From contig CAJJDP010000128.1 of the NCBI GenBank assembly GCA_905182995.1, positions 62,001 to 126,000 on the forward strand: a DNA stretch of 64,000 bases, in the 5' to 3' direction. The notes beneath the pieces were generated by a model. The model did not search any database and was not told where the DNA came from. It saw only the letters and a list, made by a program, of their open reading frames with translations. Source of the DNA: Paramecium octaurelia (Eukaryota > Ciliophora > Oligohymenophorea > Peniculida > Parameciidae). Both the position numbers and the translations under genes were made by a program. Shown here in pieces: positions 1-13,416 of this stretch (its first letter is position 1; each line of letters starts with the position of its first letter).

Positions 1-1
1 A

Positions 2-2673
2 TTAAACACTAAAAAATTCTTTATTTCTAAAACGATCATAATTTATAATAAAGCCCAAGAAGGAGGAGGAATTTATTATGATTTGGATAATGATCTCTCA
101 ATCAAAACCTAAGTTTAGACTTTTATATATTTCAATCAGGCTGAAGTCTATGGAAATAATCTAGTTGAAACCCCCAGTTATTTGTCACTATACCTCAATT
201 CAAAAGCAATGGTTGCTATAGAATCTAGAATGAACAATATTTCAACTAGCACCCTCAGAATAAATCCATATGTAGTAATGGAACAAGGAAATAAAAAATA
301 AACTGAAATGCTCATGATTCCTAGTACATAAGTAATCGATACATATTAACTATTTTATGTCAACAAGACTTAATATTTAACATACATTAATAGTTTGAAC
401 ATATATTTCAAAAATAGCAAGGGTGAACTCCTCCATAATATTTATAATTCAACTTGTGTAGTATCAGATTACACAGTAACCAAAGGAAAGGATGAAAAAT
501 AAAAATCTTCTTCAAATTAACTCCTACAGTTTTAGACAGAGAATAATAGTTTTGAACTAACTACTTTATCTTTTCGACTAGACCCATATTAAAAAGACAG
601 CAGTCACTTAGAAATTTAAATCTTTTGTAAGACACAAAAATCACAAAATGGTCTTAATTATATCATTAATGCAAAAAGTTTTAAATGTTAGTTAGGAGAA
701 TTTTATATTGAAGAGGGGTGTTAGACTTGCAAATCTAGCCAAGGATTTTATAGTGTAACATATGATACAATAAAATGTTCAGTTTTTGATAAAACTAAAT
801 TCTAAAATGTAACTTCTAATATGATAAATTTACAGAAGGGATATTGGAGACCTAACTATCTATCTGATGCTACAGAGGAATGCTATAAAAATACAGAATT
901 TTGTTTAGGAGGATGGTAAGTAGGAGATAGCACGTGTAGTTAAGGTCACATAGGTGCACTATGCGAAATGTGTGATTTATATAATATACGAGGACAAGGG
1001 TAATTTTTTAGAAATTAATAAAATTAATCATGTTTTTCATGTTCAAATGAGGAAAGTAGCATACTTCCTTTTATCTTTGCTTTAATTTAGTATTCAATAT
1101 TATTAACTTTAGGGCAATATTATCTATTTCGCTATCACTTAAAAGTATTAATAAATCAAATTCTTTATTCAACTAGCTTACAGTTTTTTAAAAAACGTTT
1201 AGTAAAATACTATTTAAATTAAATTAAGGTAATTATAAATTTACATATAGATCATGAGGGTATATTAATTAAGATTTTATTAAATTACTTATGGATATTT
1301 TCGACAATATTTACTTTTAACATCAAGTTTTCATTTTCAATCTTCTTTATTGAACAATCAAGTAATAGCTTCTATTTTATGGTAAATAATTTAGATTGCT
1401 ATTTGTCAGATTTATCAATACATTTAATCTACGCTTAAATTATTTTTATGTTATTATTGATGCTGCTACAATTTTATTTTATATTGATCATCTCGTTTAT
1501 TTATTATCAATTATCTTCATAATAAATGGAGAGAAGTATAATTTCAAATACCCTGCTCTGCTTATATGTTTTTAATTATGGAGGATTGATCAAATTGTAA
1601 GACATATATTAAAAATTAGGTTATGTTCTAAGTTGTCTGTTAGATAAATATCAAATATTGATTACATTTAAGGAGATGTTTCCTTAATATTTGGTAGCTA
1701 AGAACATTATTTGTGGGTTTACTATCTTATCATACCGCTATTAGTAATTTTTTGTTGCGTCATTCCGTTTTCATTATTTTTACTGATGTTTCAAAATAGA
1801 TTTCACCTATTTAAACTAAAATTTAGAAAACATATCTGTTATTTGTTTAATGAGTATAATGAAAAACGATATTTTTGGGAATAGATTAAGTTGATTTAGA
1901 AAACATTTATAATATTAGTAATAACTAATTTTGAAAACAATGTGCTATTAAAGACAACTTTACTAGGCACATGCGTAGAAATATATTAAGTCTTAGCTAA
2001 TAATAGTAAACCTTATATTATTTCGAAGTTTAATAGTTTAGATTTAGAATCAGGGTAAATTTGTTTAATAGCTATTTTTTTTGCAGCAACTAAATATGAA
2101 AGTTAAGTCTTGCAAAATGATTTTTTTTCTATGTTCCTTTAAATCATTTTGATTTTATTATTATTTCGACTAAGTCTTCCTTTTATAAAAGAGATTTTGA
2201 TTATTTATTCCAAAAAATATTCGTTACCACTTATGGCAAAGATCCATCCAACTTTGAAAAAATCAAAAATAAGGTTGTTTAAAAATATTGGAATATATTT
2301 GGATTCAGAATTTGAAAAAAGAAAAAAATTATAATCCAATATTTAAAAAATGAGATCGACTTTATAAATTAAGTTTGAAAGTGGAAAAGAAGTAATGTAA
2401 TAATCTTATTTATTGTAAGATTTTTTACCAAAAGACCAATTCTTAAATCAATTACAAATAGCAAGGCATCTTTAATCGAGATTAAAGATTAATAATAATT
2501 TTGAGTTTAATATTATTCAATATCAATAAGGTTATTTACTTGTTTTAATATAATATACTCATGTTATCTTGAATTTTCTAATCATGATTTAATTATCATC
2601 TTTGATTAAGTGTTTATAAAACTTTTTTTTGAAATTTTAAATATAAAGAATTTTTGTAATATCCTTTGATTGA
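2..2673 (+). CDS. Partial multi-pass membrane protein with beta-helix-like and Cys-rich ectodomain (5' end outside window)
   Basis: Exons 2..1596 and 1620..2673 (intron 23 nt, GTAAG...TTAG) give 882 residues ending at TGA. The start lies upstream of the window. The first residues carry an N-K-A-x-E-GGGIYYD type segment, as in the repeats of Pmp/pectin-lyase-like beta-helix proteins. A Cys-rich stretch follows (about residues 215-350: CQTC, CSQGHIGALCEMC, CFSC), then several hydrophobic segments from about residue 355 on, and a basic, Q/N-rich tail. The motif Y-I-x-x-DVS...H-x-x-W followed by a hydrophobic stretch (about 1660-1760) recurs in large ciliate membrane proteins. The fold assignment is inferred from motif look only. 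Likely a surface protein; ligand unknown. Confidence 0.7.
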
Positions 2674-2869
2674 ATCTTAACTAATTTACTTTCAATTTTT
2701 AGTTATCTAAGGGTTCATTATAGAGTTCTAGTAGGTTTAAAGAGCCTATTGGAGGAGAAAATAAAACTAAGTTTGATCACTGAACTCCAAATATAAATAT
2801 TAGGATTTCTGGTTTCATCAATCCATTGAAAGAGAGGAACATTTAATTTAATGCACCATGAGTTTGTTC

Positions 2870-4012
2870 AATTACTTTTCGGGCATAATAATGCAAATAA
2901 GCAGTGTTATTTATATTTATACTCTAACATATGCTTTGGAGTTAAAAATAACAATGTAATTCCTAAAGTTAAAGCTATCAAATTAACCAATGTTAACCAT
3001 AGCTACATCTTCCTATGGATTTAATTCATTTTAACATTAACATCGAATGACTTCTTCAAAGATACCCATGTTCATTATAATATATGGACTTATAAAATGC
3101 ACATTTAATTTCAAAACTAATGTCTTTAAATTGAATTTAATGACTTCTGTTTAAGATAAAATTGCCTCTTAAAATTTGCCTGAATTGTATATATCTACCT
3201 TAGAGACTATCCTAAATATTAACCATTTTACCTTATCGAAAAATGCTTAATAGTAATTTGATGATGAAGATATTTAATTAGTCAAAGTCTCAATAGCATT
3301 ATCATATATGTTAAAATTAGATAATTCCAATCCTAAATTTATTAGTTAAATTATCTATCTTAAATAGGATTCTAAATATTTTCGATTATTTTTTTGATCA
3401 TATCAAAAAAATAATCATGATAGTGATGAAATTTTCCTATTTTCAATCATTTTTAATAATTTATCGCTATTCAAAAATTGAGTAAATGTTGTACCTTGCT
3501 TTGATTGCTGGGGTGTTAATAATAAAAATTCTGGTTCTGAAACTCAATTATTACTTTTCTATTCATAAAAAATCTCTAGATGAATGTACTTTAATATAAT
3601 GAAACATTTACAAATGTAAGTTTATATTTTATCTATAATAAATTGAATTTGAAAATTAATTATACTTTTACTGAATGATTCTTTATCAAGAGCAACGATA
3701 AAAATTTATGAAAGTGAATATGGCGGATGAGTAATATCCTTTAAACCGGATTTCAAAATTATTGTTATTAAAAAACGAAGACACTATCATTATATCGCTA
3801 TCATATGCTAGTTACACTATAAATATTAAGTTTACAGGAAACATTCTTTTTTGGCAAACATAAAATTTAAAAAGATTTCATGATCAAGGTATGCTTTAGA
3901 AATTAATACTAAAATTGTAACAAAATAACAAATATAGGACTCAAAACAGAATAAAAAAATTGGAAAGACTAATTAAGATTTCATTCAAAATATCTCAGCT
4001 AGAATTCATAGT
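2870..4012 (+). pseudogene. Decayed coding stretch, possibly a relative of the upstream membrane protein
   Basis: Protein-like stretches appear in all three forward frames but are cut by TGA and frame changes that no plausible 20-35 nt intron repairs. Examples are a run opening near 2890 and closing at the TGA near 3393, a run with N-x-T-rich hydrophilic sequence around 3580-3700, and a Y-E-S-E-Y-G-G segment near 3720 that resembles the glycine-rich beta-helix repeats of the gene at 2-2673. The right end runs into the assembly gap. I infer a broken paralogue; a gene with unrecognised introns is the alternative. Confidence 0.35.
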
Positions 4013-4735
4013 NNNNNNNNNNNNNNNNNNNNNNNNNNNNNNNNNNNNNNNNNNNNNNNNNNNNNNNNNNNNNNNNNNNNNNNNNNNNNNNNNNNNNNNN
4101 NNNNNNNNNNNNNNNNNNNNNNNNNNNNNNNNNNNNNNNNNNNNNNNNNNNNNNNNNNNNNNNNNNNNNNNNNNNNNNNNNNNNNNNNNNNNNNNNNNNN
4201 NNNNNNNNNNNNNNNNNNNNNNNNNNNNNNNNNNNNNNNNNNNNNNNNNNNNNNNNNNNNNNNNNNNNNNNNNNNNNNNNNNNNNNNNNNNNNNNNNNNN
4301 NNNNNNNNNNNNNNNNNNNNNNNNNNNNNNNNNNNNNNNNNNNNNNNNNNNNNNNNNNNNNNNNNNNNNNNNNNNNNNNNNNNNNNNNNNNNNNNNNNNN
4401 NNNNNNNNNNNNNNNNNNNNNNNNNNNNNNNNNNNNNNNNNNNNNNNNNNNNNNNNNNNNNNNNNNNNNNNNNNNNNNNNNNNNNNNNNNNNNNNNNNNN
4501 NNNNNNNNNNNNNNNNNNNNNNNNNNNNNNNNNNNNNNNNNNNNNNNNNNNNNNNNNNNNNNNNNNNNNNNNNNNNNNNNNNNNNNNNNNNNNNNNNNNN
4601 NNNNNNNNNNNNNNNNNNNNNNNNNNNNNNNNNNNNNNNNNNNNNNNNNNNNNNNNNNNNNNNNNNNNNNNNNNNNNNNNNNNNNNNNNNNNNNNNNNNN
4701 NNNNNNNNNNNNNNNNNNNNNNNNNNNNNNNNNNN
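4013..4735. other. Assembly gap (run of N, 723 bases)
   Basis: All positions are N. Translations across it are meaningless. The coding traces on the two sides are not obviously the same gene. Confidence 1.
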
Positions 4736-4737
4736 TA

Positions 4738-4881
4738 ATTGGCTAGCCAAGTTATAGAGGATTTAAAGGTACCAATGTATAAAAATCCTTCAAAGAAATG
4801 GCAGATAAGCTTGCCAAAAGAATCAAGAAACTAATCCAAGATGACTGTGAACCATTTATGAGATCCACTAAGAACTCATGA
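4738..4881 (+). CDS. C-terminal fragment of an unknown protein
   Basis: After the gap one frame stays open for 47 residues to a TGA at 4879. It is basic and helical-looking in its middle (motif F-K-E-M-A-D-K-L-A-K-R-I-K-K-L) and contains a D-D-C-E-P-F segment near the end. Nothing identifies the family. The 5' part is hidden in the gap. Confidence 0.4.
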
Positions 4882-6899
4882 TTTATCATCAAACATTATT
4901 ATTATTAATGGGAAAAATTGACAACAAGAATTTTCAACCAATTTTGAATTTAGTCAAATTTTTTTGATAAGGATTGACTTCTTTTTCTAAATCAAACCAT
5001 CTGAATTTCAATTAAATTATAATTATTTTCTTTTTCAATAAATTGCAAATGAAAAAATCATTAAATTCATAAATGAGAAACTAAATAATTAACTTGCTTA
5101 AAAAACGGCAAACTATTAATTGAGTTATTTAAAATAATTTTTTTTTCTCTTTTCATTAATTTAGATTTAATTCAGGCATTTGATAATGCCCTTAGATCTA
5201 TAAATAATATTTTGAGGTTCCATTATTTGAAAAAAAAACAAAAATATCCTTTTAAGATTAGGAACCATAAGATTGGATATGTCTGTAATAATAAGATTAT
5301 TTCATTATTCATAAAAAGAATTTATATAAAACGTAAAAAATTATTTTTGTCATAAAAGTTAATTATATTTGTTTATATTTGAATCTAAGTCCATATTTTA
5401 GTAATGGCTAAACAACCAAAGATAATAACAAGTAGGCATTAGATAAAACTTCTAATGATATAATCTTAAATGTTGAGGAATTTCATACAACACAAAATTG
5501 CTATATATATATTGAAACTTTGATCATTTAACCAGGGCTAAAGAATTTTGACCAATATTTGATTCAAAATTTAGTAGAATATTAAGTATTTTTGTTTAGA
5601 TGCTTTCAAATATAATAACTTAAGTAAAATGTTTTAAGAGATATAACAATGTAGCAATGTAATATCAATTAATGTATTGAAAGATTTCAAAGTTGTAAAC
5701 CAATCATCAAAAGTCTTTAAAACAAACTTATGGATATTAACTATATACATTATACATTAATTGATACTAAATGAATATGAAGACTTAGATTAATGAAATA
5801 AATTAACGTTTTTTCAGAAAGCTTGTGTACTTATTTTATTTGCCAATATTTGCGCTCCAACAGCAGTATAATTATTATCTATTTTCTAAGATAGTTAAAG
5901 CTTTGACATATCAGTTCATCACCTTCTCAACTGTATGGTTTCTATCTATGCAACCATAATGTTTTAATCAGTGTACAAAATTTTTTTCGCAAGACACTTT
6001 TATAGTCAAAAGTATATCTCCATCAATGTTATAGAATGATCAGGTTTGACTATTATAAGAAGTCCAAGTATATTTCACAAATAAAAATTGTATTGATGTT
6101 ATTTGAAAACTTAAAAATTTGTAATATTATCAAGTGCACATAGGATAAATCTAGTTCACAGCTATTTGTTAAATTCTTGCAGTTGACTTAAATAATGTAT
6201 TAGATTAAAACAATGGATTAATACAATTACATTTCTACAGAATACTTAAGAGTTCTTTTATGAAGGTATTATAGCAAATTTAATTATTTCTTATTGTTAA
6301 ATAATCGTATTCATTTTGAAGAAGAAAATGCGATTTGAGTTCTCAGTTAATATTTAATTTCGATCCTTTAGCAGTTAGAACATTTCCATTCTCTCCAATT
6401 AAGATCAGTAGATGCAAGCGATTTTCAATGTTGGATGATAAAAAATTCGAACTAATTATAAGAACTGAAGCGATTTATAAAATTAATTATTTCAAAAAAA
6501 AGCATAAGCTTTAACTTGGCTCAGCACTTTGATATATTTTGAGAAGAGTAAGTTATAGATTATTTCAAAATTAAAACTAAAATAATTTAAACGGCAATAA
6601 ATTAAACAAAACAATCAAAAATAAATAACCTACTATCAACTGATAATAAAGATATTATAATCAGGTTTAGTCTAATAAAAGGAAACTAATGTAAAATAGA
6701 TAGGGCAAATAGTAAATGAAATATACAAGAGATAACCTAATATTAATAATAAGTGTCAATTCATAATTTGGAGAGTTACTTATTATGTAATTACTCTCAT
6801 TTGATTCTAATTGCAATACCTCCATATAAACTTGTTTAGCTTCTAATTTGAAATTCAACTTAAATAGTGAATCAGCTATAGATTAATTAATTAAAAAAG
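4882..6899. other. Gene-poor AT-rich stretch
   Basis: About 2 kb with no frame that stays open and protein-like. One forward segment near 6650-6800 and the overlapping reverse strand both look weakly coding (the reverse strand opens with a Leu/Glu-rich segment and ends in hydrophobic sequence at a TGA at 6661-6663). Neither has a convincing start. I annotate no gene here. Confidence 0.5.
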
Positions 6900-6906
6900 G
6901 GTACAT

Positions 6907-7697
6907 TTTGGTTTAAGCGAAGAAGGATTAACGCGAATGGACAGAGCTTAATCATAACATTAGAAAGCATCCCAAAACCTATTTTAAAAGATTTAATAGC
7001 AAATAGTAATGAAAATGAATACATAATTCCATGCCTAAACAATAATAATTTGCCATATTAGTTACTCTTAATATTACATGAAAGTTTTTTGAATAGCAAA
7101 ACTGAACCAGAACATTCAATTGCTTCATCTTATTCCTTTAGGCAATTTACTGAACCCTTATAAAAGATTTCAAAATTTGAAAAAATTGATATATGATCAG
7201 CAGGTAGTTATTTTTTCTTAAACTGTATTTTTTCTATTAAAAAATGCTTATTATAGGCAGCAGTAAGAAAAGAAAAAAGAGCAAAATAATATATAAAATT
7301 GAAGGTTAAAAAGATATTTAGATTGAAAAAGAAAGAAGATTCAAGGAAGTGCTTTTTATTCAAAAAAATGTTATAGCTCTGATACCATTCGCTTTATGAC
7401 CTGTTTTTTGAACATTCAGAATTTTACAACATAATAGGCTTTTTTATAGATATTGTTGAGGAAAAAATAGAAACAAAGGATACGACTTTTATGATAGCAT
7501 TTCAAATGCTATTCCAACACCCATCATTTCAGAAATTATGTTATCATTTACACAGACTTGCTTTGACTCTGCTAAAAGAATATACTTAAGACAACTTCCA
7601 AATAAGCTAAAATGAAAGTGAGAGCGATAGTGAACTCAAGAAATGGGATTTAAAATTATAACATACATTCAATTTTAATGAGAATTATTAAATTTGA
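6907..7697 (+). pseudogene. Broken coding region, unknown family
   Basis: Two good-looking segments sit in the forward strand. The first (about 6907-7196) contains I-P-K-P-I-L-K-D-L and ends at TGA 7194. The second (about 7383-7697) contains L-Y-D-L-F-F-E-H-S and A-F-Q-M-L-F-Q-H-P-S-F and ends in an acidic tail before TGA 7695. The 190 bases between them are basic but cross in-frame TGA codons, and no intron of normal size joins the two. Either a pseudogene or a gene with sequence errors. Confidence 0.35.
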
Positions 7698-9306
7698 ATT
7701 TTTATGACTTTTCCAAAATTTATTTCTACTCTGTCATTTTTATTCTTAACTTTTATAAGAATTATAGAGTAATTTAGGATACCGCAATTTCAACAATGAG
7801 TAACTTTCTTTTTTTAACTATTTAATGTTTTTTACTAGCTTTAATTTATCAAGAAAGAGAGAAAATGGATTTAATAATAAAATCGATCATCCAAATCTAT
7901 TTGACATTGTGTCTTTGCTGTATAATTCAACTATGAAAATGAAATAATTAGTCCCCTTGGGAAAAATAATTCCACTATCAACATCTTTTTTAATTTTAGC
8001 TTAAATTTAATAACCCGTTGAAGTAACTTAACAATCTCTAATTATAGAATCTAAAACTAATAATAATTGGCCATTTCTATATTCTATTAGCCTTACAATT
8101 TAATATGAATATAAAACACAATTATCTTCCGATTTCTAATCATAGGAACCACCACCACTGTTGTCGAATTAAAAAAATATTAATAGTCTTACCACATTAT
8201 TCACCAAGAGATTGTTTAATTGTTATGAATAATTTTATTTAAAATAAATACTTCTTAAACCCTTCAGCATCCATTTTTTTCCATATATGATCCTCCATCA
8301 CTAATGTTAAAATATTTCTCAATATGAATAAAGACAGTAATCTTGATTCATCTCTCTTTTATAAATGATATCTCATAAACCAAATTTTCCATATTCATGC
8401 TTTGAGTTATTTCTGCTTAGTTCTTTCCAAAAGTTTTCTTTAGACCTGCCACTGAGTATAATATTGTCATTTTATATTTATTATTGTTACTATTGCATTC
8501 ATCAAATTCTAATAATTAATTTTTTTTTCCGAATTGCACTCCATTTATCCATTTAGTAATTTCATTGCGATTCTAATCGTATTATCCTAATCATAACAAA
8601 AATTAGATATGTTCTATGTTATTCAACTCTTCATTCTATTTATATATAATCTCGGTTTATAAACTTTTGATAATATATTCTGACAATTTTTCCGTCCATG
8701 ATGTATTTCATATGCAATTTCAACTTGCAAAGTTTTAATAATGTCATAGAAAAAAATGAATTAACTAATATCTATGCAGTTCAAAGTACATTATAATTTA
8801 ATTTCGTATCTCCTTTTAAGTCTGCTTTCAATCCAATAGTGGTTCACACTGTTTTCAAAAGATTCCTTCCATGGATGAAAACACCCCAATTTTTTTAAAT
8901 GTATCTTATTAATTCATTTCAATTTATTATTTCTCTTTGAATTCTTCAAATAAGATAATAAATTTAATTTTCGATATTTTAAGTAAGACTTCTTATGATA
9001 ATTCTATTAAGATATGCAAAAATTAATTATTTTGAAATTTTAATATCAATTATTCAATATAGGTATTTGTTCAGTTTCAATTCTATAATTTAACTTTCAT
9101 TTCACTATTTTTCCCTATTTCATCTCACTTAATAAATTTAGAAATTTAACAGGAATTATAAGAATTCTCTTAAATTCATAATAGTTTGAAATTCTTTAAA
9201 ACTATACCCTAAATAAAATAAAAAATCATAATCCTTCATCTACGAAGTTCAAAGTAGAATTTGGAATTAAGGAACTTTTGAAACAATAAAAATAAATAAT
9301 TATATA
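7698..9306. other. Gene-poor stretch, forming the left copy of the first artefactual duplication from 7813
   Basis: No intact gene. The reverse strand has one protein-like segment (about 7900-8180, with F-D-N-S-G-G-G-S-Y-D and I-F-P-K-G-T-N-Y-F) and an upstream segment opening with M-E-D-H-I-W near 8294, in a different frame. I could not join them with a normal intron, so this is at best a decayed gene. Confidence 0.4.
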
Positions 9307-9307
9307 N

Positions 9308-10801
9308 TTTAACTATTTAATGTTTTTTACTAGCTTTAATTTATCAAGAAAGAGAGAAAATGGATTTAATAATAAAATCGATCATCCAAATCTATTTGAC
9401 ATTGTGTCTTTGCTGTATAATTCAACTATGAAAATGAAATAATTAGTCCCCTTGGGAAAAATAATTCCACTATCAACATCTTTTTTAATTTTAGCTTAAA
9501 TTTAATAACCCGTTGAAGTAACTTAACAATCTCTAATTATAGAATCTAAAACTAATAATAATTGGCCATTTCTATATTCTATTAGCCTTACAATTTAATA
9601 TGAATATAAAACACAATTATCTTCCGATTTCTAATCATAGGAACCACCACCACTGTTGTCGAATTAAAAAAATATTAATAGTCTTACCACATTATTCACC
9701 AAGAGATTGTTTAATTGTTATGAATAATTTTATTTAAAATAAATACTTCTTAAACCCTTCAGCATCCATTTTTTTCCATATATGATCCTCCATCACTAAT
9801 GTTAAAATATTTCTCAATATGAATAAAGACAGTAATCTTGATTCATCTCTCTTTTATAAATGATATCTCATAAACCAAATTTTCCATATTCATGCTTTGA
9901 GTTATTTCTGCTTAGTTCTTTCCAAAAGTTTTCTTTAGACCTGCCACTGAGTATAATATTGTCATTTTATATTTATTATTGTTACTATTGCATTCATCAA
10001 ATTCTAATAATTAATTTTTTTTTCCGAATTGCACTCCATTTATCCATTTAGTAATTTCATTGCGATTCTAATCGTATTATCCTAATCATAACAAAAATTA
10101 GATATGTTCTATGTTATTCAACTCTTCATTCTATTTATATATAATCTCGGTTTATAAACTTTTGATAATATATTCTGACAATTTTTCCGTCCATGATGTA
10201 TTTCATATGCAATTTCAACTTGCAAAGTTTTAATAATGTCATAGAAAAAAATGAATTAACTAATATCTATGCAGTTCAAAGTACATTATAATTTAATTTC
10301 GTATCTCCTTTTAAGTCTGCTTTCAATCCAATAGTGGTTCACACTGTTTTCAAAAGATTCCTTCCATGGATGAAAACACCCCAATTTTTTTAAATGTATC
10401 TTATTAATTCATTTCAATTTATTATTTCTCTTTGAATTCTTCAAATAAGATAATAAATTTAATTTTCGATATTTTAAGTAAGACTTCTTATGATAATTCT
10501 ATTAAGATATGCAAAAATTAATTATTTTGAAATTTTAATATCAATTATTCAATATAGGTATTTGTTCAGTTTCAATTCTATAATTTAACTTTCATTTCAC
10601 TATTTTTCCCTATTTCATCTCACTTAATAAATTTAGAAATTTAACAGGAATTATAAGAATTCTCTTAAATTCATAATAGTTTGAAATTCTTTAAAACTAT
10701 ACCCTAAATAAAATAAAAAATCATAATCCTTCATCTACGAAGTTCAAAGTAGAATTTGGAATTAAGGAACTTTTGAAACAATAAAAATAAATAATTATAT
10801 A
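9308..10801. repeat. Artefactual copy of 7813-9306 (contig overlap)
   Basis: The 1494 bases before the single N at 9307 (7813-9306) reappear directly after it, in the same orientation and, wherever I compared them, base for base. Both ends coincide with the N. This is the signature of two contigs whose ends overlap but were not merged. Count this sequence once. Confidence 0.9.
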
Positions 10802-12029
10802 TTAAATACTTAAATAGACTTAGAATAGATAGGATGATGTCAGAAAAGACAGCGATAAAAGGAAAAGAGTGAGGTTTCTCATTGATGCTCCTAACAACCC
10901 GGTCGAGCCTAGTTGCTCGGAGGACGATGTTGAATTATAATCTATATAAGTTGAATACTTAAATCCTAAATTGAATTCATAATATTGATAGCCATATAGA
11001 CTTAGAAGCCTCAGATCTTAGGTCTGATCACATGATACAAATCTCCATTTGATATGGAATTTATAATATAAATACAAGCAAGTTCATCAATTTTACTACC
11101 CTAGCATATAAAAAATTTGTTATCGTTATTTTTTTTATCTTTATGGAGTCCTTCATCATATATATGAATGAAGTTTAAGTTTTAATAATATTGCCATTGA
11201 CATATAATAATATTAATCAAAAGAACTTTATTTAATTAAAGCAATAACTATATTCTAATTTTTCAACTTACTAATTTGGAAATGTAAAAGTAGTTATTGA
11301 TTATATACTACTATCTGTGTATATCATTGGTTTTATATTTTTGTATATTAAATAAACTTTTAGTGAATAAAATCTATTAACTTAATCCCAAAACCATATT
11401 TTAAGGTATTTAATTCATATTTATGTTATAAATAAAATATTATTGAAAAACTTAATAATATTCCAAGTAAAACCATATCCACGTGTTATTGTGTAAATAA
11501 TATTACGAAAACAACTACCATTATCGGTTCCATCAAATAAGTTTTTATTTTGAGGAAACAGCTGCTCCTCTATCAAATATAACACATTCTTATAGTTTCC
11601 TCTTGTAATTGATTTCATTCATATTTCTGTTCTCTTACATATAGAATTAGTCACTAATTGAACATTTATTAACAAAAACGTGACTGAAAGAAGATACCTT
11701 TTCAATTTTTCATTTAATTATTTCGAATTCAATAATTGTAATATTCATTTACTTAATATTGCTTACATTTTTTCTTACTATCAATTATTCTAAATTAGCG
11801 TAATAGAAATCAATTTCTTTAAGAAGCAACTTATAATAATGAAAGTTAGATAATATTTTTCTTTCAAATAGCATTTTATATGAATTGTGAAATTCTGAAT
11901 TCAAATGTAAATTAAGATCTTAACATTTTTCCTCAGAATTTCAATATTCCATTGATGAAATTTATCAAATTTAAAAAATGTAATGTTTGAATCTTTGATT
12001 TTTCAGAAAATTCCAATTTTTTTTTTTTT
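10802..12029. other. Gene-poor stretch with a GC-rich hairpin
   Basis: Extremely AT-rich except for about 10880-10930, where a GC-rich patch can fold as a hairpin (CTCC 10888-10891 with GGAG 10919-10922, and CAAC with GTTG inside). The reverse strand has a 67-codon open frame (about 11415-11618) without family likeness. No gene is called. Confidence 0.4.
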
Positions 12030-12030
12030 N

Positions 12031-13416
12031 ACAGGAATTATAAGAATTCTCTTAAATTCATAATAGTTTGAAATTCTTTAAAACTATACCCTAAATAAAA
12101 TAAAAAATCATAATCCTTCATCTACGAAGTTCAAAGTAGAATTTGGAATTAAGGAACTTTTGAAACAATAAAAATAAATAATTATATATTAAATACTTAA
12201 ATAGACTTAGAATAGATAGGATGATGTCAGAAAAGACAGCGATAAAAGGAAAAGAGTGAGGTTTCTCATTGATGCTCCTAACAACCCGGTCGAGCCTAGT
12301 TGCTCGGAGGACGATGTTGAATTATAATCTATATAAGTTGAATACTTAAATCCTAAATTGAATTCATAATATTGATAGCCATATAGACTTAGAAGCCTCA
12401 GATCTTAGGTCTGATCACATGATACAAATCTCCATTTGATATGGAATTTATAATATAAATACAAGCAAGTTCATCAATTTTACTACCCTAGCATATAAAA
12501 AATTTGTTATCGTTATTTTTTTTATCTTTATGGAGTCCTTCATCATATATATGAATGAAGTTTAAGTTTTAATAATATTGCCATTGACATATAATAATAT
12601 TAATCAAAAGAACTTTATTTAATTAAAGCAATAACTATATTCTAATTTTTCAACTTACTAATTTGGAAATGTAAAAGTAGTTATTGATTATATACTACTA
12701 TCTGTGTATATCATTGGTTTTATATTTTTGTATATTAAATAAACTTTTAGTGAATAAAATCTATTAACTTAATCCCAAAACCATATTTTAAGGTATTTAA
12801 TTCATATTTATGTTATAAATAAAATATTATTGAAAAACTTAATAATATTCCAAGTAAAACCATATCCACGTGTTATTGTGTAAATAATATTACGAAAACA
12901 ACTACCATTATCGGTTCCATCAAATAAGTTTTTATTTTGAGGAAACAGCTGCTCCTCTATCAAATATAACACATTCTTATAGTTTCCTCTTGTAATTGAT
13001 TTCATTCATATTTCTGTTCTCTTACATATAGAATTAGTCACTAATTGAACATTTATTAACAAAAACGTGACTGAAAGAAGATACCTTTTCAATTTTTCAT
13101 TTAATTATTTCGAATTCAATAATTGTAATATTCATTTACTTAATATTGCTTACATTTTTTCTTACTATCAATTATTCTAAATTAGCGTAATAGAAATCAA
13201 TTTCTTTAAGAAGCAACTTATAATAATGAAAGTTAGATAATATTTTTCTTTCAAATAGCATTTTATATGAATTGTGAAATTCTGAATTCAAATGTAAATT
13301 AAGATCTTAACATTTTTCCTCAGAATTTCAATATTCCATTGATGAAATTTATCAAATTTAAAAAATGTAATGTTTGAATCTTTGATTTTTCAGAAAATTC
13401 CAATTTTTTTTTTTTT
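12031..13416. repeat. Artefactual copy of 10644-12029 (contig overlap)
   Basis: The 1386 bases before the N at 12030 recur after it in the same orientation with a constant offset of 1387. The first 158 bases occur a third time because they also lie in the overlap ending at 9306. Treat as one locus. Confidence 0.9.

Noticed and set aside
1229..1250. 22-nt GT...AG stretch that looks like an intron
   Set aside because: The frame is open and protein-like straight through it, and removing it would break the downstream membrane region.
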